A stretch of DNA of 23,755 bases from Chromera velia (GCA_018398765.1 JAHBMJ010005744.1:43590-67344), one strand, 5' to 3'; shown: positions 11,534 to 22,036, numbered from the stretch's first letter. A program made the numbers and translations. The notes: generated from the letters alone by a model not told the origin.

Positions 11534-12941
11534 GAAGAAAGGAAGGAAGAAAGGAAGGAAGGAAGAAAGGAAGAAAGGAAGGAAGAAAGGAAGAACGACT
11601 GAATGAATGGATGACGGCAAGGTCGAGAGAGTCGTCCATCCAGGGGGGGCTGTCGCTGTCGCGTTGGCTGAGGCAAAGGAAATGAAGGAAGGAAGGAAAA
11701 GACACGTAGAGGCATGGCACCGTTTCCCTCCTCTCCTCTCATTTTCTCTCCTTTAATTCCATTCTTCTCTCCCCTCCCTCTCCTATGACTGCTCGTGTCT
11801 TTAGCAGTCCCTCTTACAAACAAATGTCTGTACGTTTATCTGCTGAGCGGCCTGCTGGCTGGTTGAGTGTTTGACTCACTGGATGAAAGCCAAATGGATG
11901 CACTGACTTCCTGACTGCTTGACTGACTGACCACCGCAACGGGATCTGTTGCCGAGAGCATCGACGCGATCATCGCGGACCACGCGAACGTGAATGGATT
12001 TCCGACCTCGTCCGTCAGAAAGACCCAAATGACAAACCCCAAAACAAAAATTTGAAAAACGACACCCAGAATGGCCAACAAAAGCGCCGACCACACAATT
12101 TTATTGAACACGTGCCAATTCACACACGAAGCTGCGGAGTACAAGAGAATAGGGACGAGGATGAACACGATCACATTCGGGTGCATTTCCGCAATTGCCA
12201 TCAAAGTCTCTGCAACCACACCCAGACGAAACCTCACAACGACGATAAACGCCAACATCCCAGTTGCAAAGTGTGCGATGGAAACCGGTGGGCGGATAGA
12301 GACGGGAAGGAAATCGATGGTAAATTCTACTGCTGATGCTAAAAGAAAGCAGACGGTAAAGAAAGCAAGCCCGTAAATGATCTGCTCCCCTTCACTTCGA
12401 AACTCAGTGCTCTTCTCGAGCGCCTCCTTCGGGGTAAGGTCAGAGTCCTCCCGCTGCATTGCGCTCCCTTTTGCTCCGCCCCCGTGCACCCCCGTTGTAT
12501 CCTCGTACAAACTCGTCCCACCATACTCGGGGGCTCTCTCCTGGTTCTTTCTGCCCCCTTTCAGGAAAGGGCGGGGGCCGGCATCTGCCTCAACCCGCAT
12601 TGGGCCATGCGTCTCTATGGCGTCTCTCGCGGAGACGAAGGCCGGAGGAGAGACAGGAATGGAGGGAGCCCAGGAGTCTGCCTCAGGAGACGGAGACGGA
12701 GACGGCGACTCCGCATAAGAAGGTCCCACCTGCAATTTCAATCGGGGTGGCTGAAATAATCTTTGGAAACAGAAACTGAATTTGTTCGTGTCCCTTTCGC
12801 AAGCACGGTATGTTCATCAGGTTGCACAGACCAAGGCGCCAGGCCGACTAGCACTCGGCCCCCGACGCGACCTGCACCGACCTGTCCGTTCACTCCAAGA
12901 AAAAGGAGCACAAAAAACGCAGACCCAGTCCTCCACCGCAT
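2678..12941 (-). CDS. CPA1-type Na+/H+ exchanger, SOS1-like, 16 exons, 1464 aa
   Basis: Exons in coding order: 12882-12941, 11932-12750, 10888-10994, 10603-10731, 10148-10248, 9546-9655, 8828-9331, 8386-8514, 7398-7969, 6032-7081, 5510-5558, 4996-5121, 3842-4096, 3550-3692, 3240-3340, 2678-2817. All introns are GT-AG and all phases agree, giving 4395 nt ending in TAA. Seen: a hydrophobic leader (residues 1-20), a Ser/Pro-rich segment, a membrane domain at about 144-600 with ATDPVAV (D289), EGESLLND (N317, D318) and GGLRGALG (R543), then a long cytosolic tail. Family knowledge: these motifs mark electroneutral CPA1 exchangers that swap cytosolic H+ for Na+ across a membrane; the tail helices resemble plant SOS1. 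Inference: plasma-membrane Na+/pH homeostasis. Odd: a long low-complexity insertion in the tail, and no cyclic-nucleotide-binding-like domain after the helices. The start is the ATG giving a leader; further 5' exons cannot be excluded. The family call is near certain. The weakest junctions are exon 1, exon 9/10 (GTGGGT donor) and exon 15/16 (GTTGGT donor). Confidence 0.88.
4525..4570. repeat. TC microsatellite in intron 12 of gene A
   Basis: A (TC)n run of about 45 bases on the plus strand, with a smaller TC run at 4432-4443. It lies in the 899-nt intron between exons 12 and 13, so the pre-mRNA carries (GA)n here. Confidence 0.93.
6120..7860 (-). other. Low-complexity insertion within the cytosolic tail of gene A
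   Basis: Most of exons 9 and 10 (about residues 690-1165) encodes polar, disordered-looking sequence. It has an acidic run rich in Asp and Glu near residues 820-836, Pro/Ser/Ala-rich stretches, and a His-rich patch around residues 1039-1052 (GGGHSHAHHPNHHQHRR). It lies between a helical segment right after the membrane domain (VLHSIDERYNETKEH in exon 8) and the next helical segment (EGHLAMILFQCCRQLYQ at the end of exon 10). In SOS1-type exchangers, from memory, these two segments sit close together. Disordered insertions are common in alveolate proteins. The acidic and His-rich runs could be a regulatory or metal/pH-responsive region, but nothing in the sequence shows that. A further unseen intron inside exon 10 (a GTGAGT lies near 6835) is possible. 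Confidence 0.6.
8345..8381. repeat. CA microsatellite touching the donor of gene A exon 8
   Basis: On the plus strand CGCGCG is followed by a long (CA)n run and then CCTACCTGAG. In the gene's sense this reads CAG|GTAGGTGTGTGTG..., so the dinucleotide run begins five bases into the intron after exon 8 and offers many overlapping GT dinucleotides. Confidence 0.93.
8791..8818. repeat. CCTTT pentanucleotide repeat in intron 7 of gene A
   Basis: Four to five tandem CCTTT units on the plus strand, about ten bases from the 5' splice site of exon 7. In the transcript this reads as GGAAA repeats. Confidence 0.9.
9334..9379. repeat. CA/CG repeat inside an inverted repeat at the acceptor of gene A exon 7
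   Basis: GCAGACAC at 9334-9341 and its exact reverse complement GTGTCTGC at 9372-9379 flank a (CA)n then (CG)n core. On the gene's strand the right end of this structure is ...TGTCTGCAG|GCA, the 3' splice site used for exon 7. The alternating purine-pyrimidine core is the kind of sequence known to form Z-DNA, and the self-complementary CG part allows an RNA hairpin. Confidence 0.88.
9891..9930. repeat. GAAA microsatellite in intron 5 of gene A
   Basis: Tandem GAAA units on the plus strand (CTTT in the transcript), in the intron between exons 5 and 6. It is a short version of the large array in intron 2. Confidence 0.9.
10021..10038. repeat. Poly-C run with an undetermined base
   Basis: A run of about 17 C with one N at 10033, inside intron 5 of gene A. 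The N marks an unresolved base in the assembly or sequencing of the homopolymer; the true length is uncertain. It does not affect any exon. Confidence 0.9.
11021..11596. repeat. Large GA/GAAA/GGAA polypurine array filling intron 2 of gene A
   Basis: Nearly 580 bases are almost pure purine on the plus strand: first (GA)n, then (GAAA)n with GAAAA variants, then blocks of GGAA and GGAAGAAA. It occupies most of the 937-nt intron 2. In the transcript it is a CU-rich tract running almost up to the acceptor of exon 3 (CTCTCCCCACAG). The long Lys/Glu/Arg or Phe/Leu/Ser reading frames across it come from the repeat and are not genes. Confidence 0.96.
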
Positions 12942-14357
12942 TGTAAGAAATCAGACACAAGGCAGGGTAATGAAAGAGGCAGTTGAGCCCCCCTCTGCCT
13001 GTCGAAGCGTTTGCGTTGGAAAGGAGACACTCCACAAAAAAGGAGACGGGGGAACTCGACAGGGAACGGAAAGTCGTTCTCTTCGCCGTCCATGCAGCTG
13101 GAAGTTTGCACGAAGAACCGTCTACATGTACATTTCCGTTACAAGAAGTCCGTCTGTACCTGGTTTCCCGCAGGTTGATGGTCTGCTCAAGATATGACTC
13201 ACAAGCTTAAGCAAGCAGGAAGACCGTGGAAGACCACCACAAACTGTGCACGTGCTGGGCTCGCTGACGGAAGAGTTATCCATGCATACTCCTGGCATCA
13301 CGGCACGCCTGTTCAGCGCGTCGGGTCGGTCCCGCGGCCGGACGGAAGACCTTCGATCTGCGCCACAGGCGCCCCTTGCTCGGCAGCCGATGCATATCTC
13401 TCGATCAGCGCTTTCACAAAGTTAATTAACTCCACATTTTGAAACAGAAATCAACATTATACACAGACAAAAGTAAGAAACCATTTTTGAAGGTAACTTC
13501 TAGTAACTTCTACGGTTGTTTTTAGATGTTTTTAGGAAGGAAAACAAAAATTATGATACAATCATGTCGAACTTAATCAAACTTAATTTTACCAAATTTA
13601 ATTAGTTTCGATCTCTTTAGATCTATTTTAATCTAAAATTATCTAAAATTACGCCTATACGCACTTTTCATAACAGTGATAGACAATGAATAAATAAATG
13701 ACAGTGATAAGCTTAGGATGGCCAGCGAAGGCTTGTTTAAGGCCAGCAGTGGCTACTGAAAGCACTACGGCATGCACTGCAGAGCTTTACATATTGATTT
13801 ATATAAAATCATAATTCTTAATTTAGCAAAAGTAATTTTTTGAACTAGTAATAGTACTACTTGGGATTTGGCAGTGCTGAATATAAGATTTAGCCCCAAT
13901 CATCACATCCTATCCATATCAGTTCAATTTCTAAAATATAAAAATTAAATCTTAAGTAGCTTACAACATTTTTTATGATAAGAACAAAATCAGATTCTTT
14001 GATACTGAATTGTTGTTGCCCTTTCAAAATTTTAGTTCAAATTTGTCGAAGATTCAAGCAGTGCCAGTGAATGAAGAACTTTATTTATCTCAATAGCCAG
14101 CTCGATAGGTAGTTGCCTTTGCCTTTCAGACGGCCCTTTCTTGAAACCTTTTGTAAGCAAGACCACCGCTCAGGCTGTAAGTGTTTTTTGATCAAATTTC
14201 AAGGTTAGGATCTGACATTGCATTGCCGCCGCTACTCAAGCAGATTGGCCGTTGTACATTACCAAATGTCCCGTTCAAAGAAAAGAACATCGTATTTTTG
14301 AACCAACCACGTGTAGTGAGTCAAGATTCTTTCTACGCTTCCCCCGTACCTCTGTTG
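12942..14357. other. Spacer between genes A and B with an AT-rich island
   Basis: This 1.4-kb spacer lies 5' of gene A and 3' of gene B, so it should hold gene A's promoter and gene B's 3' UTR. About 12942-13420 is of ordinary composition with no supported gene. From 13420 to about 14090 it is strongly AT-rich, with phrases such as ATCTAAAATTATCTAAAATT and TTCTAGTAACTTCTACGG, and no coding potential. It could be a nonautonomous transposon copy or a structured promoter region; I could not identify terminal repeats. Confidence 0.45.
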
Positions 14358-17300
14358 CTATGATCTGTGTTGTGGTCTCCTCTTTTTTTCCACTTTTGTT
14401 GTCAACCGCTCAATCTCATCAACAGGATCGGGAGACTCCCCAACCCCCACATCCCCTCCTAGGTCAACTGCCCCTTTGACCTGTTGGTGGGAGATCAACA
14501 GTGGGTCATGTTGATCCATGTCGCGTCTGGCAAAGTCCAGTCCTTCACCCATCGCTCTCCTCTTCTCTTCTGTCTTTGTCCGTTCTGCAAAGTTCAACAC
14601 CCATCCATTCGCCCCCCTCCCTTCCTCCTCGGCCGCTTGCTCCGCCTTCGTCATCCACTGGCGACCCTTTCCTCTCCGTGCGGCGATGTGCGCATTCAGG
14701 TCCTTTGAGGCATGAACAACCCCAGGCTGCGGCATGTCTGCAAAAGGGGGGGCCTCGGCCCTCCGAGCAGCAAGGTCGAAATCGTAGTCGACGTCCAACT
14801 GGGCCATCCTCTCTCTTGTCATCTCGACGTCCTCCTCTCCTAAGGCCTGGATGCGCCTCTGCAAAAACAGGGAAGGAAGGAGGGAGGGAAGGAGGGAATG
14901 GCGAAGGGAATGGAAGGTACCAATTCTGCAGCATGGGGGGTCTGTGGACTCTATCCCTCTCTTCCTCTGTCCGTCCGTCCGTCCGTCCGTCTGTCTGTCT
15001 GTCTGTCTGTCTGTCTGACTCTCTCTTTTCTCTCGCTTCGTGTGTGACCTTTGTTTCATAGGGATTAGGTATTGTTCCATCTGTCGATGCATTCATGTGA
15101 GTGAGCTGTTCTCATTCCATGGGGACAATGACAACCGAAAGGGCCTCTGGCTTAAGTGTCAGTCTCATCGATCTGCCTTTGACTGTAAAAAATCGAAGGA
15201 TGGAAACAAAGTGCCATGCTGGATGGATGGATGGAAAACTACAAAGCGAAGAAACAGTCAGCACCGGGGTGCTTCTCATCGTCTCTTTTTTTGCCCCAAA
15301 CTCTCCTCTTCGCTTCCTATTCTTTTCTGTTTCTTGATGATCTGACTGACCTGCACGGTGACTCTTCGTGGCTGCTCCTGGAAGAAGTTCCCGTAGAGGG
15401 GGTCGAGGGCCTTTGTGATGATTTTGTCCTCAAAGTCCTGTGGTGGAGCGATCAAACATTCATCCATGCATACATGCATTGATTCATTCATTTACTCATT
15501 CATCCACCTGTGCATACATGCCTTCATTCATTCATTCACTTATCCATTCAATAATCCATCCATTCAGGCCTTCATTCATTTCGTCAACCATTCATCTCAA
15601 ATGTCCATCTCTGCCTCAAGCGGGACACCCAGTCGCAGTTTTGTTTTGCAATACTTCGCACTTACCTATATCTGAGTGAGAACCAACAAAGATTCGGGTC
15701 AAGAGAATTAAATGTGTGGCTGGATGGTCTCGCACTAAGGACAATCGCTTCTTCGATCGGGTTTTTCAAGAAAGGGCGTCTTGACCTTCTTCCCTTTCTC
15801 TTTGCCTCTTTCATCATCCCTTAATTCCCTCCCCTGACCTCTATGTCCGCATTCACTTTGCGCATCTCCTCAGTCTGCTTGGACCTTTGCTGTGCGTCAG
15901 TGATCACAGCAGTGCGACCTGTGCCGACATCAAAAACCCGCATTGGAGGGTTGAGGGTCTCCCTCGACCCTGCTGCAGTGGAGTGTGCCCCCCCAGTAGA
16001 AGGAGGGCGTCCCACTTCTCTCCGAAAATTGAGAGAGGTACGCAGAGCCTCTCCCCTCTCTGCAGGGGAGTCATCGTAGACTCCTTCCGTCTCTATCTGT
16101 GCGACCGGGACTCCTTCACGTTCTGTGGAGGAGGCAGATGGGTGGCCTGTGTAGATGGGGAGATGGTGAATGGTCGCCTGGTTGACGACATTCGCCCTCT
16201 CTGCTGTGGTCTTTGCGGCTATCGCTACGCCTGCCGGAGAAGGGAGGGAGGCCTCTTCCATGGAAACGGGATAGACGACTTCTGGTCGCTCTGGGGCTTC
16301 CTTTGGGCGAATCTGGAATTGTTCCCCTCTCTGCAATTAAGTGATTGTGGGGGAGACAGACAGAGAAATGGGCGCAGGTGAGCAGAACGCACAGAACTTC
16401 ACAGGGAGATTGCCGGGGAGAGTTTATTTGTGGGTCGTCTCTGTCCTAAGTCCGGCTGCTTTTTTCCTGGTCCCTTTTTCGTCTGTGCATTCGTATGTTT
16501 CTGTGTGAAGGGCATGATCGGAAAAACCGTGTGGGACAGTCAAATGGTGCAAAAAGATAAAAAGGGGGAGGAGGAAAGGAGGGAAACCACACACACTGCA
16601 TGTTGGAGTTTTGCACACACACGTCAGATTTCCTGTAGGCTGCTGCTGACTTTGTATGCGAGGTCGATGTGTTCCGTTTGTGGTCTCTCGGCCTCTGCTG
16701 GGAGTTCCTGGGTTGGGGGGAATGCGAGGGGAAGGCCCCAGCGTCTCCCGAGAAGCTTCGCGAACGCAGTGGAGTTCTCTCCAGGGAATCGTTTCGTGAA
16801 GGAGGCGGGGCTCTGTGCATAGAATCTTTGCAAAGACCTCCGAAAGTCGGCATGCAGAAAATCCCTGCAGGCAGGCAGAGGGGACGCGAGTGTGCTTCTA
16901 GACGCTAGCTGCATTACAAAAAAAAAGGGTCTTGAACAAGAGAAAGGAGAGAATGTGCACACATAAGAGAGGCGGAGAATCTAGGGAAGAGGACAGTCCT
17001 TGCAGGGAAAACTTTTGAAAGCCACTTAAGCTTCTGACTGCTAGCTGCCACTCACTGACTGACTGACTTGAAGTCCGAGTGCATTCCAAACTTCTGTTCC
17101 TCTCCGACGCTCCGAATTCTCTTCAGTTTGGGGGCTGCCAGTCTCTCCGTGTGTCTCGAACAAGACGGCCTCAGAGGGTCCAGACGAGGGGGGGGACGCC
17201 CTGCCTGTCCGGAGAGTTCTTCCAGCTGCATGCAATCAAAGAATCACAAACGGTCAGTTTTTTGGGACAATCCCAATTCGTTCCTTCAATTACGGTCGAT

Positions 17301-20300
17301 TGATGATTCATTTGTCAGACATCCTTCCGGCTTTTTGGTCTTGACCCCACCTGCTGACGCAAAAACAGGTTCATGTATGAGCGTGCTCGCGTCATGTCTG
17401 TTTTTCTGTGTGTCTGCTGTGGATCTGTGTGTGCGAAGGCTCGACGAAGAGACAAAAAGACAGAAGGACCAACAAAAGAAACAGTTCGATCAACTGACCA
17501 GGTCATTGAATTCTCTTCTTCTCTGGAAGGAGTGCAGAACCTCATTTCTCCGAGCTGCTGTGTACTCCTCTATCGCCTCTGCATTCATGATAGACACAAA
17601 TCGGTGGTAAAGAAAACAAACCTCCGGCCTTTCTCACGCACAGAGAGAAAGGAAATGGGGTTTTGCATGGGAGTATGTGAACAGCCAGTATGCGAGAAGG
17701 AAGGAAGGAACGTAGGCGGGCGGCATAGACTTTCTCTCTCTTGCATCGCAAAACATAAGCAAAAGAAAGACGGTCGCGTAATGTGATGGAAATGGAGAAG
17801 TCTGGACGGTGTTGTCGAGAAAAATCAACAAACGGATTCAGAGCGCATCATGCACACATGCATGCATCATCACTCTCTTCTCTTCTGTCATTCCGGCCAC
17901 CATGCAGCGCACTGCTCATCGATCAATGGAGGCCTGCAGTGACGACACACACCGACCGACCTTGCATCTTTGCTTCCTGTTGGAACCTCATCAGAAGTTT
18001 GATGACGGCTTCTGCAAGCAAAAGGAGAAGAGAAAAAAGGATCGATGCACAAAAACAAAATCAATTGGCTCCAAAAGAACATCGGGAAGAGCCCCTGGCA
18101 AATTGCCGTCCATCAAAAAAAGGTGGAAGGAAAGCCGAAGATCCTGTTCTTTATGCTTCAAAGTACATGCATGCAATCAAGATGGACCCCCTCCCCCCGC
18201 CTCCCGGGAGGAGGGCATACGAGATCCTTCATGAAAAGAAGGAGGGAGGATTCGAGAATTAACTCTTTTCTCAAAGATACAAGAAGAAAGTGCGAAGGAA
18301 GGAAAAACCATCTGCATGGGGGACTTTCCTCTGCATGGGGGACTTTCCGACCTTCATCGTTTTTGAGAATGAGAGGCGTGAAGAGTTGTCGCAGAGCTGA
18401 GGGGGGGAGTGAGTTCAGGTCCTCCCACTCAGAGACCCTGAAAGGACGATTAGAACATTCAAGCGGGGGAGAAGAGAGCGGCAGAAGTCAGGAGTGCAAA
18501 GGAGATTAGAGAAGAGGGTGCGTCGAAGGACTGAAGGAAGGACTGTCGAATGGGTGCATAGGCGGATTCTGCTCAAGTCTATGCAGATAGATGCATTGTC
18601 ACTCTGAAAAGGATATGTTTTGGATTGGCAGCTTCAGAGATTGCAGAACTTAATTAAGCAGACAAGAAGAGAGGACAGACCTGCTCCGGGTCTCTGACAT
18701 AAGTTTCGGATTAGGGACCCACGCCGAGGATTGCTGACGCTGCAAGGATGAAAGCCAGACAGGTAGGCACACAAGAGCAGAAGAATGGAAAAAGCATGAA
18801 AAATACGGCGCAAGTCGGGGGACGGAAAAGAGGCATGCAAAACGGTAACAAGGAGAAAAAATGTCAAGGCTTTCAGTGTGCGTGCTCGGCACCTCAGCGT
18901 TGTCATCCGCCCTTCAAGAACAATTATTTGAGCATTGAATTGGTCCAAATAGAAACAGGTTGACAAGACATGAGGGTGATCTGTCCTCCTGATCCTATTT
19001 CTTGCGGCATGGGACTCTCTTTCCATTCACTCCTTTGCATGTGCCCCAATAAACTTCTTCTTTGCACAGAACGAACCCACCGTGGTCCTTTCCACCTTCC
19101 GTGACCGGAGCCTTACAAGTGCTTCCTGCAGAACGGAAAGGGGACAGATACGAGAAAGGCGCAGAAAATGAGTTCACATTGACTGATGCACTAATGAAAA
19201 GTAAAAAACAGCCAACTGCCGGTCATGGGGGAGGAGAAAGATCACAAAGCGAGAGAGAGAGGCCCTGCGCATGCGCACTGAGTCAAAAAAAAAAATCAGT
19301 CGATGACCAAAGAGGTTCGTTGGCGGACGCACAGATAGACCAGAAAGCAAACAAACAGGAAGACTGACTGACCTCTTTGCACTTGTTGACGAATTCTCGT
19401 TCCCATCTCCTGCAAAGTAAGAGGGGAAAATTAAGAAATTCCCCTTTCTTCAGATTTCTTTCCGCTCTTTCTTGATGTATTCCTGTCTTGCTCGGACTCA
19501 TCCCCTTTCTCCTCTTCATTGCCGTCTTGTTGACGCACGCATTCATCAAATGAAAAAGTGCTGAGACGGATCTGGAGCAAAAGACGTGCTCTCATTGACG
19601 CAGAGGGAGGCACAGGAAGCTGCCCTGTTGTGAAGTGACCACAAACAGCGCGGTCTAAAAGACAAAAAGCAATTTCAGCTTACAGACAGACGGACTTGCA
19701 GGTAGACAGTGGAAGGAACAGAGGATGGCCGGGTACGTAACCAGCCAAAGATACAGACCAAACAAAGAGAAGGGAACAGGACGACATGCTGAAGTAGAAT
19801 GCTGCTGAGAGGGGAACAAGACAGAAGAGATGGAAAAGAGGAGAAACAGGCAGGACACTTTTTTCAAATTTCTTTATTCGATCATTCAACCCTTGATTGA
19901 ATTGAATTGAATGACTCACCATCTGTCTTCAGCTGCCGTCTGGTTGTCTACCGCGTCCATCACTGTGGAGTCTGCATCCATGCATGAATGCATTCATCGA
20001 CATACAAACACATAGGTTGTTTGGTTGATTGATTGCATGGATACGGCAGAGCACGCCAGAGCACATCGGGATCTGTTTTGCATGTCGACTTTTGGAAGGA
20101 AAAAATAGACTTTGGGTGTCGGACGAGAGAGAACAAAGCAGGCAGCCAACCATCCACCCATTTTCTCAGCATATGCACTCAAAGAAAACAAAAGTGAATG
20201 AAAGACTCCGCCACTTCCCCCCTCCCCAAGCTGAGCAGCATAAGTTGATTATAAAGCGCAACGAATGAAATGCAGAAAGAAAGAAGCGGACGTACCTGCA

Positions 20301-20747
20301 AGGTAATTGTGACCGTGCCAAAACTTCCAGGCCTGGGGCCCTGTGTGACCGGGGTCGTTCCTGCAAGGGGGGGGGGGGCAGTGAGATGAGAGGCGGGAGG
20401 ACACGGGACTTCCTTCAGGGCTCTCTTGACTTTAGGTCCGGTTTTCTTTCTTTCTTTCTTTCTTTCTTTTTTTCTTTCCGTCTTTCCGTCTTTCTGTCTT
20501 TCTTTCTGTCTTTCTTTCTGTCCGTCTTTCCGTCTTTCTTTCTTTCCGTCTTTCTGTCTTTCTTTCTGTCTTTCTTTCAGTCTTTCTTTCTGTCTTTCTG
20601 TCTGTCTGTCTGTCTGTCTGTCTTTCTGTCTGTCTGTCTTTCTGTCTTTCTGTCTGTCTGTCTGTCTGTCTGTCTTTCTTTCTTTCTTTCTTCAATTCAC
20701 TTCATACACGATGAGTTTATTTTCTTTGCATTCGCCTTGCATGTTGC

Positions 20748-20784
<37 letters not shown>

Positions 20785-22036
20785 GTTTTTTTACTTTCGC
20801 TCTCTTTTGAGCATATCTCTCCTTCTTCCAAGCGGCTGCACATTTCTTTCAAATGGGCGCGTTTGCATTGGGTTTTTTGTGTTGCTTTGATTCTGCTGAA
20901 TATCGAGGCACCTTGAAAGATCCAAATGTTCTCTGTTACTTTTCCTTTATCTCTTCTTTTGCTCTTCCATGCAGAAAAGAAAGTCGCACCATCTTCGAAT
21001 GCCTTCCCTTGCAAGCCTGAACTGTGAGTGGTGCTGACGTATATGCATGCATGTGCACTCCCCACTTACCACAAGTTGTCTCTGCCTAGTCTGTAGTAAG
21101 TTTGGTTCTTCAGTCTCTTCAGCTTCGTGTCGAAGAAGTGTCTGAAAGAAAGGAGAGAGAACGAGAGTCAAAAGACCGAAAGCAAAATTGTCGGACAGAT
21201 GACGAGAAGACAGGCACAAGGGGAAATGGCGGGAGAAAGTGAATCCCGAACTTTTGCTCGAATCTGAAACAGTCTTTGAGAAGGGAAAAGGACGGAAAAT
21301 CTAGCACAAAGACAAGAGAAGAGAGGCAGACAGACGTCAGACCGGAGAACGAAAGGAGAAAAACCTTCGGACAGAAAGGCCAAAAATGAGACAGAAGTCT
21401 ATCCAGACTTGCATGAAAATCAGGGGTCATCTGTGTAAAATAAAGACATGTGACGGAAAATTAAGTGCAACAGGAAGATCCATGGTGAAGGGTACACACA
21501 CAAGAGAGAAGTCGGAAAAAAGGAAATATTGACGGGAGACATGACACGATGTACCGGCTTCTTGATCTTTTCTTGCATGCACACTTCTCATTTCTCCCGC
21601 GGCGTCGTCTGCATGGACTGTATCATGTTTAAAGATAGGGTTTCACGTAAAATCTACCAGCATGTCGACTGACGATTCTCTCATGAATTGCGTCTGGGGT
21701 CCTCCCTTGGCAGGGACCCAGGGGATCACCCCGCGTGTTGTCCTTGTCTGCCTCATTTGCTGCATGTACAAGCGTACACAAGCATTCAAAGGTGTGACCA
21801 CCCATATATGTATCTATTGATTCCTATCAAACGACAGGTTCTGTAGAGTGTGCCTCCAGTTTCACAGACTCAAGAAGAAATGACCAGCCACCACGTCGTC
21901 TTGGATGGGAAGGACTGCGCGGTCGCGAACAGATGAATGTTCATTCATTTTGCATGCAAACTTCCCCTCACAAACTTACAATAGCGGTGTCGAGGCGCGG
22001 GTCCTCCCAGTGAGGCACCGTGTAAGATGTCGACAT
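14358..22036 (-). CDS. Uncharacterised 682-aa helical protein, 15 exons
   Basis: Exons in coding order: 21980-22036, 21393-21430, 21070-21141, 20296-20360, 19920-19962, 19373-19409, 19031-19125, 18681-18739, 17961-18011, 17499-17578, 17068-17225, 16651-16864, 15839-16330, 15351-15437, 14358-14858. All introns are GT-AG with agreeing phases; the sum is 2049 nt ending in TAG at 14358-14360. I do not recognise the family. Residues 1-110 are rich in aromatic and charged residues (PHWEDPRLDTAI, KNQTYYRLGRDNLW, WKFWHGHNYLAV, RWRWEREFVNKCKEEA). Residues 156-205 look amphipathic and helical (AVIKLLMRFQQEAKMQEAI, YTAARRNEVLHSFQRRREF). Residues 340-470 are Pro/Ala/Thr-rich, and 490-682 are helical with a basic end. 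There is no signal peptide or membrane segment, so it is soluble. The start ATG at 22036 precedes a perfect GTAAGT donor. The weakest junction is exon 2/3 (donor GTCTCA at 21392); exons 7-9 rest on phase and helical character. A cytoskeletal or mitochondrial structural role would fit but is not shown. Confidence 0.75.
14968..15017. repeat. GTCC/GTCT tetranucleotide repeat in intron 14 of gene B
   Basis: Five or so GTCC units are followed by about eight GTCT units on the plus strand, within the 492-nt intron between exons 14 and 15 of gene B. Confidence 0.93.
15461..15592. repeat. CATT-type repeat in intron 13 of gene B
   Basis: Tandem and degenerate CATT, CATC and CATA units, similar in unit to the array at 1676-2105. 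It begins about 25 bases 5' (in gene sense) of the exon 14 acceptor. Confidence 0.88.
18311..18349. repeat. Tandem duplication of a 19-bp unit
   Basis: The unit TCTGCATGGGGGACTTTCC occurs twice back to back in intron 8 of gene B. No coding or regulatory role is visible. Confidence 0.85.
20367..20379. repeat. Poly-G run beside the acceptor of gene B exon 4
   Basis: About 13 G on the plus strand; in gene sense it is a C-run followed directly by TTGCAG and exon 4, so it serves as the polypyrimidine tract of that acceptor. Confidence 0.85.
20443..20692. repeat. CTTT/CTGT/CCGT tetranucleotide array in intron 3 of gene B
   Basis: About 250 bases of TTTC, TGTC and CGTC tetranucleotides on the plus strand; in the transcript it is a GAAA/GACA array. 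A (TC)n run follows at 20749-20781. The Phe/Leu/Ser/Cys reading frames across it are repeat artefacts. Confidence 0.95.

Larger units (their letters stand above)
8828..12750 (-). other. Na+/H+ exchanger transmembrane domain (exons 2-7 of gene A)
   Basis: Residues from about 144 to 600 are encoded by exons 2 to 7. Exon 2 carries the first helices, with IIYGLAFFTVCFLLASA and the later NPFTFAWSAMIASMLSATDP, and ends inside the DPVAV-VAVLHEL segment. The splice join of exons 2 and 3 restores ATDPVAVVAVLHELNAPEKL exactly, which strongly supports both sites. Exon 3 holds the Asn-Asp pair (N317, D318) that in this family forms the ion-binding site of helix 5. Exons 4-6 encode LVLGGPLVGLGLAW and LEVVIVLSFVYVSFWLADIL. 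Exon 7 encodes ALFVIAGIASSAFI, a Ser-rich loop, then the helix with GGLRGALGLALAL and the last helix with GGTAFTLFINGSTMGLLYKW. The Ser/Gln/His loop at about residues 463-484 is an expansion between helices. Every signature residue that I can place is intact, so the transporter core looks functional. Confidence 0.9.

Noticed and set aside
10836-11823. Several long open frames on both strands (Lys/Glu/Arg or Phe/Leu/Ser repeats)
   Set aside because: They exist only because the GAAA array has no stop codons; the region is intron 2 of gene A.
20386-20916. Phe/Leu/Ser/Cys-rich 154-176 aa frames on the plus strand
   Set aside because: Translation of the CTTT/CTGT array in intron 3 of gene B.
20296-21141. 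Phase-0 reading of gene B exons 3 and 4 (TLLRHEAEETEEP and ERPRSHRAPGLEV)
   Set aside because: It would follow directly from exon 1, but the phase-2 reading (HFFDTKLKRLKN, NDPGHTGPQAWKF) has a more protein-like composition and is the one whose phase continues into exon 5; a 38-nt exon at 21393-21430 supplies the phase.
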